Below, in pieces: positions 1 to 9,353 of a stretch of 37,094 bases of DNA. Under the pieces are notes generated by a model. The model searched no databases, was not told where the DNA came from, and worked only from the letters and a program-made list of their open reading frames with translations. Position numbers and translations under genes: made by a program. The stretch's first letter is position 1. Every line of letters starts with the position of its first letter. The DNA comes from an uncultured Bacilli bacterium (GTDB lineage Bacteria > Bacillota_I > Bacilli_A > RF39 > UBA660): positions 1 to 37,094 of the forward strand of contig CANQYK010000006.1 of NCBI GenBank assembly GCA_947628065.1. Direction: 5' to 3'.

Positions 1-1
1 A

Positions 2-2489
<2,488 letters not shown>

Positions 2490-2582
2490 TTATACCTCAC
2501 TTTCTTTATTTCAATTTCATTTTGAACTACTGCTTCGTTCTACAAACATTATATCTTAAAACTACATAATTCTGTAGCTATT

Positions 2583-2753
2583 TTAATAAAAACATTTAAT
2601 TTTTTCTTTTAGTATATAAAACTGTTTTTCAGTTATTAAGTTTAAATTTAATAAATCAAATATGATTGATAGGTTAATAGATTCATCAATCATATTATCA
2701 ATTTCTATTTGGTTTAGATTTTTTGTATCTTTTTCTTCAATTACTTTATACAA
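2583..2753 (-). CDS. small SHOCT-like protein with TTG start
   Basis: A 56-codon frame starts at TTG (2753, minus) eight bases after AGGAG; the in-frame alternatives are poor, and the nearby ATG frame stops after four codons. The protein ends in a segment (FDLLNLNLITEKQFYILKEK) that resembles the short SHOCT motif often found in small proteins next to serine recombinases of mobile elements. It lies just upstream of the integrase in the same direction. Its role is unknown; a recombination accessory or directionality function is only a guess from position. The same leader layout (GAAAGGAGAATGC, then TTG) occurs at the gene starting at 3949. Confidence 0.55.
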   Translation of the reverse strand: MYKVIEEKDTKNLNQIEIDNMIDESINLSIIFDLLNLNLITEKQFYILKEKIKCFY

Positions 2754-2840
2754 TAAGCATTCTCCTTTCTGTTTTAGGTTTTTAATTCTATTTTTTTCAT
2801 AACTAATCTCAAATTCCTTTCTATTATTTTTGCAAATAGT

Positions 2841-3275
2841 TTATTTAAAATCTTTTAATAAATTTTCCATTTCAGCAAGTTCTTTATTTGTTGGTGGAAT
2901 AGCTTCACATCTTTTGCCATTCCAAACCATTACACCATCTGGATCATATCTAATATGTGGGAAACTTCTTCCCTTAATAATTTCATTTGGATTATTAGAT
3001 ATATTAGTTACTGTAATGAAACTTTGTATCTTTTTATTTTGGTCTATATAGGAATTTAGATAACCTCTAACAAATACCTTATTACCTTTAATAAAATAAT
3101 CTTGATAGGTATTAAATAATTCTCTTGAGATATTTAAACTAACATAGACTTTTTTATCTTCATTTAAGGTATATTTATTTGTCGTTAATCCAAATTTAAC
3201 ATATTTGCCATTTGTATCAGTAATAACATTGATTATTCCTGATATTAAGACTTCATTATAATTTATATCATCCAT
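2841..3275 (-). CDS. single-stranded DNA-binding (SSB-like, OB-fold) protein
   Basis: This 144-residue protein has the pattern of an OB-fold SSB: a first strand GIINVITDTNGKYVKFGL, then VYVSLNISRELFNTYQDY, then KGNKVFVRGYLNSYIDQN and SFITVTNIS. It would bind single-stranded DNA during transfer or replication of the element. It lacks the acidic DDDIPF-type tail of chromosomal SSB; the C-terminal 40 residues (RYDPDGVMVWNGKRCEAIPP) are not recognised. AAAGGAA precedes the ATG. It belongs to the leftward gene group of the inner element. The call rests on fold pattern and is fairly sure at the level of OB-fold, less so for function. Confidence 0.65.
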   Translation of the reverse strand: MDDINYNEVLISGIINVITDTNGKYVKFGLTTNKYTLNEDKKVYVSLNISRELFNTYQDYFIKGNKVFVRGYLNSYIDQNKKIQSFITVTNISNNPNEIIKGRSFPHIRYDPDGVMVWNGKRCEAIPPTNKELAEMENLLKDFK

Positions 3276-3419
3276 TTATCAATTCCTTTCCATTTAGTTT
3301 TTTTAAGTCTTTAAATTATTTAAATATAATTAAAATATTATCTATTATACTTATTTATTATTCTTATATATTTTAGTAGAAGTATTGTGCTAGGGGGTAT
3401 AGTAGTATTCTTCCATAGG

Positions 3420-3441
3420 GTATAGCAAAACTTTGCTATAC
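3420..3441. repeat. 22-bp near-perfect palindrome GTATAGCAAA/TTTGCTATAC
   Basis: GTATAGCAAA and TTTGCTATAC flank only two bases. It overlaps the stop region of the small winged-helix gene ending at 3436 and is preceded by G-rich GGGGGTATAG and GGGTATAG units (about 3393-3425). No T tract follows on either strand, so it is not a standard terminator. It may be a protein-binding or DNA secondary-structure site of the element. The 3276-3435 interval contains no other convincing gene. Confidence 0.5.
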
Positions 3442-3693
3442 ATTACTTATTAGATAGATGTTTCTTTGATAGTTAATTGTTTCAACTCTTATATAATTTG
3501 CTTTTCTTAAATTGCTAATAGATTTTGATATTGTCCTTTTTGATAGATTTACTTTTTTAGATATATAATCATTACTTGCGTAGCAATAACCTAGATTATT
3601 TGTTAGTGCTTTAATAACTCCATATACAAGTTTATCTGTTGAATTGATAGAATCACTTTTAACTATGGAATCATCTAAAATAATGCAACCCAT
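3436..3693 (-). CDS. small helix-turn-helix protein
   Basis: The 85-residue protein has a winged-helix pattern: SINSTDKLVYGVIKALTNN, then CYASNDYISKKVNLSKRTIS as the helix-turn-helix, then ISNLRKANYIRVETINYQRN as the wing. This is the arrangement of HTH_36-like domains found in replication initiators and plasmid regulators. It starts four bases after the upstream gene stops, so the two are translationally coupled. It may bind element DNA for replication or copy control, but a full replication initiator is not visible. Function is inferred only from the fold. Confidence 0.65.
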   Translation of the reverse strand: MGCIILDDSIVKSDSINSTDKLVYGVIKALTNNLGYCYASNDYISKKVNLSKRTISKSISNLRKANYIRVETINYQRNIYLISNV

Positions 3694-3697
3694 AGCT

Positions 3698-3949
3698 TTA
3701 TAATCCTATTTCATAATCGTGTTCTTTTTGTTTTAATGCATCTTGATAAGTTACTTCTTTGGTAGCAGAATCATAGTTAAAATATAAGTGTTTATCTTCT
3801 TTATCAATTACTTTGATATTATCTCGATCAACAAGATAAATTTTAAATTCATCTATATTTAGATTTTTCTTTAAATAATCTAAAATATAATATTGTGAGA
3901 TAGTATCAATCCTGTTTTTTACAATATCTTCTTTATTTAATAATCTCAA
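3698..3949 (-). CDS. hypothetical protein, TTG start
   Basis: 83 residues, charged and apparently soluble, with no family I recognise. The start is TTG at 3949 (minus), preceded at good spacing by AGGAG in a leader (GAAAGGAGAATGC) that is shared with the gene starting at 2753. A terminator hairpin (3985-4010) sits directly upstream, so expression may depend on read-through or on control of that hairpin. It is the first gene of a coupled pair with the winged-helix gene at 3436-3693. Confidence 0.6.
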   Translation of the reverse strand: MRLLNKEDIVKNRIDTISQYYILDYLKKNLNIDEFKIYLVDRDNIKVIDKEDKHLYFNYDSATKEVTYQDALKQKEHDYEIGL

Positions 3950-3984
3950 TTGGCATTCTCCTTTCTTTTAAAAATTTAGACAAC

Positions 3985-4010
3985 AAAAAAACTTGTATCA
4001 TCTACAAGTT
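3985..4010 (-). terminator. intrinsic terminator on minus strand
   Basis: On the minus strand AACTTGTA, a 5-base loop and TACAAGTT form a perfect 8-bp stem followed by TTTTTT (complement of 3985-3990). It lies between the winged-helix gene (4224-4481) and the gene starting at 3949, so it divides the leftward operon or ends a short RNA. Confidence 0.75.
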
Positions 4011-4065
4011 ATCTTTCAAAAATAGACATAGTTATCCTAGAGGCATTATTTTAAATCTTCGCCCC
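3985..4065 (-). ncRNA. candidate short structured RNA in 213-bp intergenic stretch
   Basis: The interval 4011-4223 contains no convincing gene. On the minus strand a TATAAT box (4075-4070) is followed by AGGGGC, which can pair with GCCTCT about 20 bases later, and then by the terminator at 3985-4010, giving a possible RNA of about 80 nt. Other short inverted repeats lie upstream (ATTCTA/TAGAAT near 4150; CTTAACTA/TAGTTAAG near 4200-4231). No clear -35 box accompanies the -10. It could instead be the structured leader of the gene at 3949. Confidence 0.3.
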
Positions 4066-4223
4066 TAAGATTATATTGTTTGAAATAACACATACTATTT
4101 TTATTTTATTTGTTCTTTGAATTATGTCTTACTTCAAACTAGATTCATTCTATTACTAGAATAGGTACTATCATAAGCCTTTCATCTTACTGTACCTTAC
4201 TTAACTACGTTCCTATAAACATT

Positions 4224-4481
4224 TTAGTTAAGTGTTATTGTGTACATTCCTGTTGCATATTCTTGATATACTATATATTTTAAATGTTCTAATATATCTA
4301 AACTTTTTTTAAAACCTTTATTTTTAATTTTAATGGTTTGTTGTATTTCTCCTATATTTATATCAGTTATGATTCTATCAAACCCTTTTTGATAAATATA
4401 AGAGTAAATATATTTAGTTTCTTTTGGAATTCTTTTATCTTTCCAAATCTTCTGTGGTACTTCTAGATGTTTAATCTTCAT
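4224..4481 (-). CDS. small winged-helix DNA-binding protein
   Basis: 85 residues: an N-terminal segment with IPKETKYIYSYIYQKGFD, then ITDINIGEIQQTIKIKNKGF and KKSLDILEHLKYIVYQEYATG as helix-turn-helix and wing. The layout is like the protein at 3436-3693 and like HTH_36 domains. It is the first gene after the leftward promoter of the divergent control region (TTGACA at 4587-4582, 17 bp, TATATT at 4564-4559, minus strand). GAGGAGG precedes the ATG. It probably regulates or initiates a DNA transaction of the inner element; the exact job is unknown. Confidence 0.6.
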   Translation of the reverse strand: MKIKHLEVPQKIWKDKRIPKETKYIYSYIYQKGFDRIITDINIGEIQQTIKIKNKGFKKSLDILEHLKYIVYQEYATGMYTITLN

Positions 4482-4518
4482 TCATAGATTTCCTCCTCTC
4501 TTTTTAAATTTAATTATT

Positions 4519-4645
4519 AACATTTTTAAATCTAATGTTTCAAATAATTAACACCACTAATATACATAATAATTACTATCTTGTCAACACTTTTTGAAAC
4601 ACTTTTAATTAAAATGTTGATTTTATTTAACATATATGATATTAT
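4519..4645. promoter_or_regulatory. divergent promoters with candidate XRE operators
   Basis: Leftward promoter: TTGACA (minus strand of 4582-4587), 17-bp spacer, TATATT (4559-4564). Rightward promoter: TTGATT (4617-4622), 17-bp spacer, TATTAT (4640-4645). Two inverted repeats with AACA/TGTT arms lie nearby: AACATT...AATGTT (4519-4539) downstream of the leftward start, and AACACTTTTAATTAAAATGTT's arms at 4598-4602 and 4615-4618 around the palindrome TTTTAATTAAAA, touching the rightward -35. The second would let the adjacent XRE repressor control both operons. Confidence 0.6.
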
Positions 4646-4665
4646 TAGTGCAAGAGGTGTTCATT

Positions 4666-5166
4666 ATGCAAGAAAAAAAGATTGGTGAAATCATTGCTGA
4701 AGCTAGAGAAAAAGCAAATCTTTCACAAAGACAACTTGCCAAAATTGCGAGTATTAGTAATGCACAGCTATCTAAAATAGAATCAGGAGAAATAGAAACG
4801 CCAAACCCTAAAATGCTTAGAAAAATAAGTCAGCATATCAATGTAAATTACAATGAAATGATGTATAAAATAGGGTTAGGTATGGAAGTTAGTCCTTTAA
4901 ATCCATTTATTAAAGATTATTATAATAAAATGACTTTAGATGAATTAAATGAGGCTGAAATCAATGTTTTAGGTAGTATTACGAATCTAAAACAATTAGT
5001 TAAGTCGTGTGAAGAAAATCTAAACAAAAACATAATAGAAAGTGAAAAAGAATTACTGTTACATACAATAGAAGATACCAATTATCAAATAACAACTTCA
5101 AATGAAATTGTTAATTTAATCCAAAGTTTAAAAGTAAAGGAGAGAAACAAGAATGCAAAAAAATAA
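4666..5166 (+). CDS. XRE-family transcriptional regulator
   Basis: Start at 4666 is set by AGAGGTG and the promoter ending at 4645; an ATG at 4636 lies inside the promoter. The 166-residue protein has an HTH_3 domain in the first 65 residues (IIAEAREKANLSQRQLAKIA, then ISNAQLSKIESGEIETPNPK). The C-terminal 90 residues are helical and not recognised. It is the likely master repressor of the inner element, sitting between divergent promoters with inverted repeats. Its last codons overlap the start of the next gene, so the two products are probably made together, as in repressor plus membrane-protein pairs. Confidence 0.85.
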   Translation: MQEKKIGEIIAEAREKANLSQRQLAKIASISNAQLSKIESGEIETPNPKMLRKISQHINVNYNEMMYKIGLGMEVSPLNPFIKDYYNKMTLDELNEAEINVLGSITNLKQLVKSCEENLNKNIIESEKELLLHTIEDTNYQITTSNEIVNLIQSLKVKERNKNAKK

Positions 5167-5602
5167 AACTCTAATAAGAAATATTGGAATCGTATTATTA
5201 AATATTTTTATGGTAGTCAGTTTAGTATTAGTTTTAATGCTTAAAAATGATTATGGTTATAGATTATATTGGGTTATTACACCATTTCTAATGATACTTG
5301 TATTATTAGTAATCAAAAAATGGAGTGCAAGAGGATTAAATGCTGATACAGAAGAATCAAAAGTAATACAAAGATCCTTCGATGATACGACAACTTTATC
5401 AACTGTATTCTTTGGTATTATTTATCTATTTATTCAAGGCGTAGAATGTATTAGAAAAGATATAATAAATAATCCTTATATCATAGTTGGATTCTTTATT
5501 GTAATGATTATCTATGAAGCATTTACTTATTTATCAATATATGTAGCAAAAAGGGATACTGCAAGATTATTAGAGAAAAAATACAACCATAAAAGAAAAT
5601 AA
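5153..5602 (+). CDS. four-helix membrane protein coupled to XRE regulator
   Basis: 149 residues with four predicted membrane helices: about 9-29 (IGIVLLNIFMVVSLVLVLML), 38-56 (LYWVITPFLMILVLLVI), 80-97 (STVFFGIIYLFIQG) and 107-129 (IIVGFFIVMIIYEAFTYLS). The ATG at 5153 lies 14 bases inside the regulator gene, with AAGGAG just upstream. I do not recognise a family. A sensor or modulator of the XRE repressor is plausible from the coupling but is inference. The gene ends before the terminator at 5655-5700. Confidence 0.65.
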   Translation: MQKNKTLIRNIGIVLLNIFMVVSLVLVLMLKNDYGYRLYWVITPFLMILVLLVIKKWSARGLNADTEESKVIQRSFDDTTTLSTVFFGIIYLFIQGVECIRKDIINNPYIIVGFFIVMIIYEAFTYLSIYVAKRDTARLLEKKYNHKRK

Positions 5603-5654
5603 TCTTTTTGCTTTTCGCAAGATTAGCAATTAGGTTATTTCCATAAGAAAAAAG

Positions 5655-5700
5655 CTATCACGTTTTGTGAGTTTACTCATGAAAGTGGTAGTCTTTTTTT
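5655..5700 (+). terminator. terminator of the XRE/membrane protein operon
   Basis: CTATCAC (5655-5661) pairs with GTGGTAG (5685-5691) with one wobble; an inner TGAG/CTCA hairpin fills the loop, and a run of T (5694-5700) follows. Confidence 0.7.
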
Positions 5701-5731
5701 CTTTTTATGAAGTCGTAAGACAAATAAAAAG

Positions 5732-5863
5732 GCAACAATATTACATTATGAAATTTTGTAATATGTTGCTTAATTGGGTTTCCAAAGGATCACCTTTGGC
5801 ACACGATATCTAAGTTGGCTCTGCCGACTTAGTAGTGTGTTACCTACTTGTCATAAAGTAGGT
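5732..5863 (+). other. oriT: MobV-type origin of transfer (oriT) with hairpin array
   Basis: TAGTGTG followed by TTA at 5833-5842 matches the nick region of pMV158-type (MOBV) origins, TAGTGTG/TTA; the expected nick is between 5839 and 5840 on the plus strand. As in that family, GCACAC (5799-5804) and a hairpin (CTAAGT...ACTTAG, 5810-5832) lie immediately upstream, and an inverted repeat (ACCTACTT/AAGTAGGT, 5842-5863) lies immediately downstream. Two more hairpins precede it: a 13-bp stem with one bulge at 5732-5769 and CCAAAGG/CCTTTGG at 5782-5799. The MobV relaxase encoded at 7759-9039 would act here. It lies more than 1.8 kb from that gene, with three cargo genes between. Confidence 0.8.
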
Positions 5864-5882
5864 TATTTCCAAAATCCATTAG

Positions 5883-6377
5883 TTACAAAGTTTCTTTTGG
5901 ATTTTTGTCCTTTTCTATTTTATATTTTTTTAATTCATCATGAAATTCATTATCAGATAGTTTACTTAAATACTTATCAAAAGCTAGTGGGGAATTTGTT
6001 ATTTCTTCTCCCATCCAACTTTCTTTAACATAATTGTTCATTTTATCTAATGAATCAAATTTAACCTCTACCCTAAATAGACCATTATATTTTCCTAAAT
6101 ATTTTTTTATAGAAATATTATTGTCATTTAAAAATAGATAACTATCTCTAATTATTTCAGAATAAGATTTTTCTTTTAAACTAAAAAATTCATCTTCTGA
6201 TATACAGATTTTATCTATAATACTATTATTATCATCTAATACTTCTTTTTCATAAACATTATTTTTTCTTTGTATTCTTAAATTATCATTAATATAATAT
6301 CTTTCATATCTAATTGCTTCACTTAAATTTAAACCATCCAAAGAATTTATAATAAATCTTTTTGTTAATCCTCTCAT
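5883..6377 (-). CDS. CYTH-like (triphosphate tunnel) domain protein, degenerate active site
   Basis: 164 residues matching the CYTH/triphosphate-tunnel fold in order: FII at 8-10, RYERYYI (23-29), LRIQRK (33-38), YEKEVL (42-47), RDSYLF (77-82), IKKY (90-93), LFRVEVKFDS (100-109) and WMGEEIT (121-127). Active members hydrolyse triphosphates or make cAMP using an N-terminal ExExK motif. Here the aligned positions read GLTKR, so both glutamates are missing while most basic strand residues remain. It may bind a nucleotide or polyphosphate without cleaving it, or use altered chemistry. Its ribosome binding site GAGG overlaps the stop codon of the HAD gene, so it is coupled to it. It is the last gene of a leftward group that also includes NUDIX and MobV genes. 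Confidence 0.7.
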   Translation of the reverse strand: MRGLTKRFIINSLDGLNLSEAIRYERYYINDNLRIQRKNNVYEKEVLDDNNSIIDKICISEDEFFSLKEKSYSEIIRDSYLFLNDNNISIKKYLGKYNGLFRVEVKFDSLDKMNNYVKESWMGEEITNSPLAFDKYLSKLSDNEFHDELKKYKIEKDKNPKETL

Positions 6378-6386
6378 TCAATTTCC

Positions 6387-7184
6387 TCAATTCAGTATTT
6401 TTACTTTCTTTTTTATTTCGTCGTATCCAGTATTATTAGTACAAATAATATCATAGTTATCTTTAAATGACTGTAGTCTTTCTTCTATATTTTCATCTAA
6501 AAAGCCTAATTTAAAAACATTTTTATTACCTTCTGCCATTTTTATATCTGAAATACTATTTCCAAGAAGGATTATATTACTTCTATTTTCAATTTTGCTT
6601 TTAATATTTTCTGGTAGAAATACCTCATTTTTATTCAAAGGATGGATTAAATTATTATCTTTCACACTTTTTACAATACCATTTTCATATTCTAGGAAAT
6701 TAGAGCATATATAAATATTTGGGTAATTACAATTATTCTTAATTAAAAATTGTTCAATAATATTTCCAACACCTGCTGATATTACAATTATAGGAATATT
6801 TTTATTATTCATTGCCTCTAAAAATTTAACTGCTCCAGTTCTAAAGTCCATAATACTTTCATTATTAGAAGCATAATTTATCATTTCTTCAGTAACATTA
6901 AAATTAATTAATGTTTCTATATTTTTTCTATACCACTCATTCATAATTGAATTTTTTTTAGCAATAGATAATGATTCATCTATTTCAAATTTGTGGTAAT
7001 GATTAAATATCTTTATGCATTCATTAACAAATTTTTTTGATACTTTAGGATTTTTAAAAATACTTGACCAAGAGCTATCACTATTATCCTTAGTAATTGT
7101 TCCATCAAAATCGGTTAAAATATATAAATCATTTGTTGAAATAGAATTTAATTGATTTAACTTTTCACTATTAACTATTATCAT
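6387..7184 (-). CDS. HAD-superfamily phosphatase, UMPH-1/pyrimidine 5'-nucleotidase-like
   Basis: The 265-residue protein has HAD motif I at 25-31 (DFDGTIT, nucleophile Asp25), motif II at 135-138 (ISAG) and motif IV at 208-213 (GNSISD). The stretch SAGVGNIIEQFL followed by YPNIYICSNFLEYENGIVKS and an LIHPLNKNE segment matches the UMPH-1 (cytosolic 5'-nucleotidase III) pattern more than other HAD groups, so the probable reaction is dephosphorylation of a nucleoside monophosphate. This subfamily is better known from eukaryotes. It lies between the NUDIX and CYTH-like genes as mobile-element cargo. Substrate is unproven. Confidence 0.75.
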   Translation of the reverse strand: MIIVNSEKLNQLNSISTNDLYILTDFDGTITKDNSDSSWSSIFKNPKVSKKFVNECIKIFNHYHKFEIDESLSIAKKNSIMNEWYRKNIETLINFNVTEEMINYASNNESIMDFRTGAVKFLEAMNNKNIPIIVISAGVGNIIEQFLIKNNCNYPNIYICSNFLEYENGIVKSVKDNNLIHPLNKNEVFLPENIKSKIENRSNIILLGNSISDIKMAEGNKNVFKLGFLDENIEERLQSFKDNYDIICTNNTGYDEIKKKVKILN

Positions 7185-7214
7185 AATTTTTCACCACTTT
7201 CATATTGCTAAGCA

Positions 7215-7697
7215 TTAAATATAGTATTCTTCATCTTTAAATGTAAAATTATATTTTTCATTAGCCATTTTTATTGCGTCATCAATTAATTGATTACCTG
7301 CTAAATCTTGATAATTTAGATATTTTTTTACATTAATTTGCTTAGACATAAATCTTCCATATACTTTTCCATTATCTATATCAGGTTTAATGTTACCAAC
7401 ATTTTTAATCTTTGCAATCATTCTAACTTGTGCATACTTTTCTTGTTTTTCCTCAACTAACAAATAACCTAAGTAATGAATATTTTCTAGTTCAATATTT
7501 AATTCTTCTATATATTCTCTTTTTAAAGTGTCACAAAAATTATTATCACTATTTTCTGGTTTTCCACCTGTTAATTTATAGCTATCATTATCAATTCTCA
7601 ATAGTACATTTCCATCATTAGAGAAAACAACACCATATACTTGTTTAACCAAAAGTTCTTTTGGTACTGATTTTTTAATCCAAGTATATCTAACCAT
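7215..7697 (-). CDS. NUDIX hydrolase
   Basis: 160 residues with a NUDIX box: GGKPENSDNNFCDTLK followed by REYIEEL at 60-66, which keeps the metal-binding RExxEE core, while the first conserved Glu of the box is Asn. Preceding strands (VYGVVFSNDGNVLLRI) fit the fold. Such enzymes cleave nucleoside diphosphates linked to another moiety. The gene starts 61 bases after the MobV stop in the same direction and is followed 30 bases later by the HAD gene. Cargo with two further nucleotide-handling proteins suggests a common nucleotide-related task, not yet known. Confidence 0.85.
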   Translation of the reverse strand: MVRYTWIKKSVPKELLVKQVYGVVFSNDGNVLLRIDNDSYKLTGGKPENSDNNFCDTLKREYIEELNIELENIHYLGYLLVEEKQEKYAQVRMIAKIKNVGNIKPDIDNGKVYGRFMSKQINVKKYLNYQDLAGNQLIDDAIKMANEKYNFTFKDEEYYI

Positions 7698-7758
7698 AAA
7701 ATCACCCCAACATTTCTATTTTATTATATCAAATTTCTCGATTTTTCGATAGATGTTA

Positions 7759-9039
7759 CTACAAACTTATTTCAAAATCATCTTTATCTCTATCATTATG
7801 AGATTTTTTGCTAGTTTTTAAATAATTAGGTATATTAGCATAATCAAACAACTCATCTTCTTTTGTTGTACCTTTAGAAATATCCTTAACATCATACATA
7901 TCAAAATCTTGATTATCATAATAGTCTTTTATTTCACTTGTAGTGGCTTCTTTTGTCTTGTCATTACCAATTTGTAGTAATTCTCTAAAAAAGTGCTTAA
8001 TTGCTTCTAAAATGGCTTTAATATAGGATTTTAGATTATCATTTTCTTCTGTAAGATTATGATTTCTAGTTTTTAAAGATTTTATTTCTCTTTGCATATT
8101 TTGATTTTCTTTTTCTAATGATTGATGACTTTTAGTATAAGTATCAACTTCATTAAATAAGGATTCTAATTTTGGTTGAAATTCTATTGTTTTTTTAGTT
8201 TCTTTAATTACATTTTGCATACTATCAAAGGTATCTTTTCTAACTTTCACATATTCTTTATCAATAATAGTATTTTTAGTAGTTTTCATTTTTTCTTCAA
8301 AGTCATTCATTGCATTATCTAGTCTTTTATTGATAGTTTCAACCTTATTTTCATAATATCTAGTCGTTTTTTTAAATTCTCGTACTTTTTGATGTTTAGC
8401 ATTACTGCCTTTAATTCCTCGTTCTAGATCATAACCTTTTTCTCTTAATCTATCGTTATAAATATCTTGTAATTGTGATAGGTGCAATTTGTCTTTAATA
8501 TATTGTTTTTTAGAAATAGTGTATCTTTCAGTATTTGTTCTTTTATCTAATTTTTTAACAAGTGGTACAACAACACAATGAATATGTGGTGTTGCCTCAT
8601 CTAAGTGGAGAGTTACGTGTAAAACTTGCTCTTTAGTATAACCTAAATCGTTATAAACAAAGTCCATACAAGTATTTGCCCATTCCAAAATGAAATCTTT
8701 GTTTTTATCTTTAAAAAACTTATTTGTAGCTGTAAAAAGTAATTCATCAGCAACAACACTTTTAGATTTATTTAACATTTCACTATAACTTCTTTTTCTA
8801 TCATCACGTTCAATTTTTTGTTTTTCTTCGTGTTGTTTTCTATATTCTTTTGTAAGATTATGAAACCCTTTTACATATTTTTCTTTTAAAGGTACTAATT
8901 CTATATTATTTTTAGTTAATTCTAATTTGATGTTAGGATTGCTTTTATAAGCCTTTTTCTCACGTTTATTATGAGAACCTATTTGTGCTAAATCATTTAA
9001 AGTCATAATAGGTTCACTTCTAAATATTCCATAATTCAT
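7759..9039 (-). CDS. mobV: MobV-family relaxase (Pre/Mob)
   Basis: 426 residues. The N-terminus has the MOBV signature IGSHNKRE (His23 corresponds to the catalytic histidine region of pMV158 MobM) and the metal-binding motif HLDEATPHIH at 145-154. The C-terminal half is a long coiled coil (about 215-345), as in other MobV proteins. The enzyme nicks oriT and pilots the DNA strand during mobilization by a helper conjugation system. Its substrate should be the oriT at 5732-5863, which has the matching TAGTGTG/TTA site. GAGG lies upstream of the ATG. In the circular form of the element, the integrase gene would lie just upstream in the same direction. Confidence 0.9.
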   Translation of the reverse strand: MNYGIFRSEPIMTLNDLAQIGSHNKREKKAYKSNPNIKLELTKNNIELVPLKEKYVKGFHNLTKEYRKQHEEKQKIERDDRKRSYSEMLNKSKSVVADELLFTATNKFFKDKNKDFILEWANTCMDFVYNDLGYTKEQVLHVTLHLDEATPHIHCVVVPLVKKLDKRTNTERYTISKKQYIKDKLHLSQLQDIYNDRLREKGYDLERGIKGSNAKHQKVREFKKTTRYYENKVETINKRLDNAMNDFEEKMKTTKNTIIDKEYVKVRKDTFDSMQNVIKETKKTIEFQPKLESLFNEVDTYTKSHQSLEKENQNMQREIKSLKTRNHNLTEENDNLKSYIKAILEAIKHFFRELLQIGNDKTKEATTSEIKDYYDNQDFDMYDVKDISKGTTKEDELFDYANIPNYLKTSKKSHNDRDKDDFEISL

Positions 9040-9073
9040 TTATCATTCCTCACTTTCTTTGTTATTTATCAAT

Positions 9074-9105
9074 CAAAAAAAGATATGCTTTTTTAATTGC
9101 ATACC
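9074..9105 (-). terminator. minus-strand terminator upstream of mobV
   Basis: On the minus strand GGTATGC (9105-9099), a 10-base loop and GCATATC (9088-9082) pair over 7 bp with one G-U, followed by seven T. It lies in the 300-bp gap between mobV and attR. In the excised circle it would fall about 90 bases after the extended integrase stop codon at 9192, in the right direction to end that transcript. In the integrated form it may attenuate transcription into mobV. Confidence 0.65.
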
Positions 9106-9191
9106 TTAAACAGCTAATTTCAATTTAAATAATAATATTTTTGATATATAGTTTTATATTAGTATCTGCTTTTAGAACGAAACAGAATAAC

Positions 9192-9335
9192 TTATTTTAA
9201 AGCTGATACATATATTTCAAAACCAATATCATTTTCGTTATATAACTTTGAATTTAAGTTAATTATAGTATTGTTTATCATACCTTTATAATGTATTAAA
9301 TCTACAATATTTTTAGTTGGTGCTATTATGTACGT
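9192..9335 (-). other. 47-codon open frame that would extend the integrase across attP in the circular element
   Basis: Reading the minus strand leftwards from the core (ACC at 9338-9336), the frame continues ACG TAC ATA ATA... for 47 codons to a TAA at 9194-9192. It is in the same frame as the integrase C-terminus when the two ends are joined at GGT. The predicted segment begins TYIIAPTKNI and ends EIYVSALK. In the integrated state this stretch is separated from its gene by the whole element and has no start of its own. Confidence 0.6.
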
Positions 9336-9353
9336 GGTAGACATATTCCAGGA
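9321..9353. other. attR of the inner element (core GGT 9336-9338)
   Basis: Element sequence TGCTATTATGTACGT ends at the core GGT, and AGACATATTCCAGGACAA continues the host recombinase (RHIPGQ). With attL this gives attB AAATCA-GGT-AGACAT and attP TACGT-GGT-CAGCTT. The target codes for the conserved SG-x-IPG-x-x-PFGY motif of the host recombinase. Confidence 0.8.

Noticed and set aside
3420-3441. Palindrome as intrinsic terminator of the winged-helix gene
   Set aside because: The stem is strong, but the centre is only two bases and no T tract follows on either strand.
4666-5602. XRE regulator and membrane protein as a toxin-antitoxin pair
   Set aside because: The membrane protein has four helices and 149 residues, larger than typical membrane toxins, and the regulator sits in a classic element-control position; there is no positive evidence for toxicity.
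5711-5720. GTCGTAAGAC as a further copy of the repeats at 19639-19778
   Set aside because: It is a single copy far away in a different element; a 9-10 base match is expected by chance in 37 kb of biased sequence.
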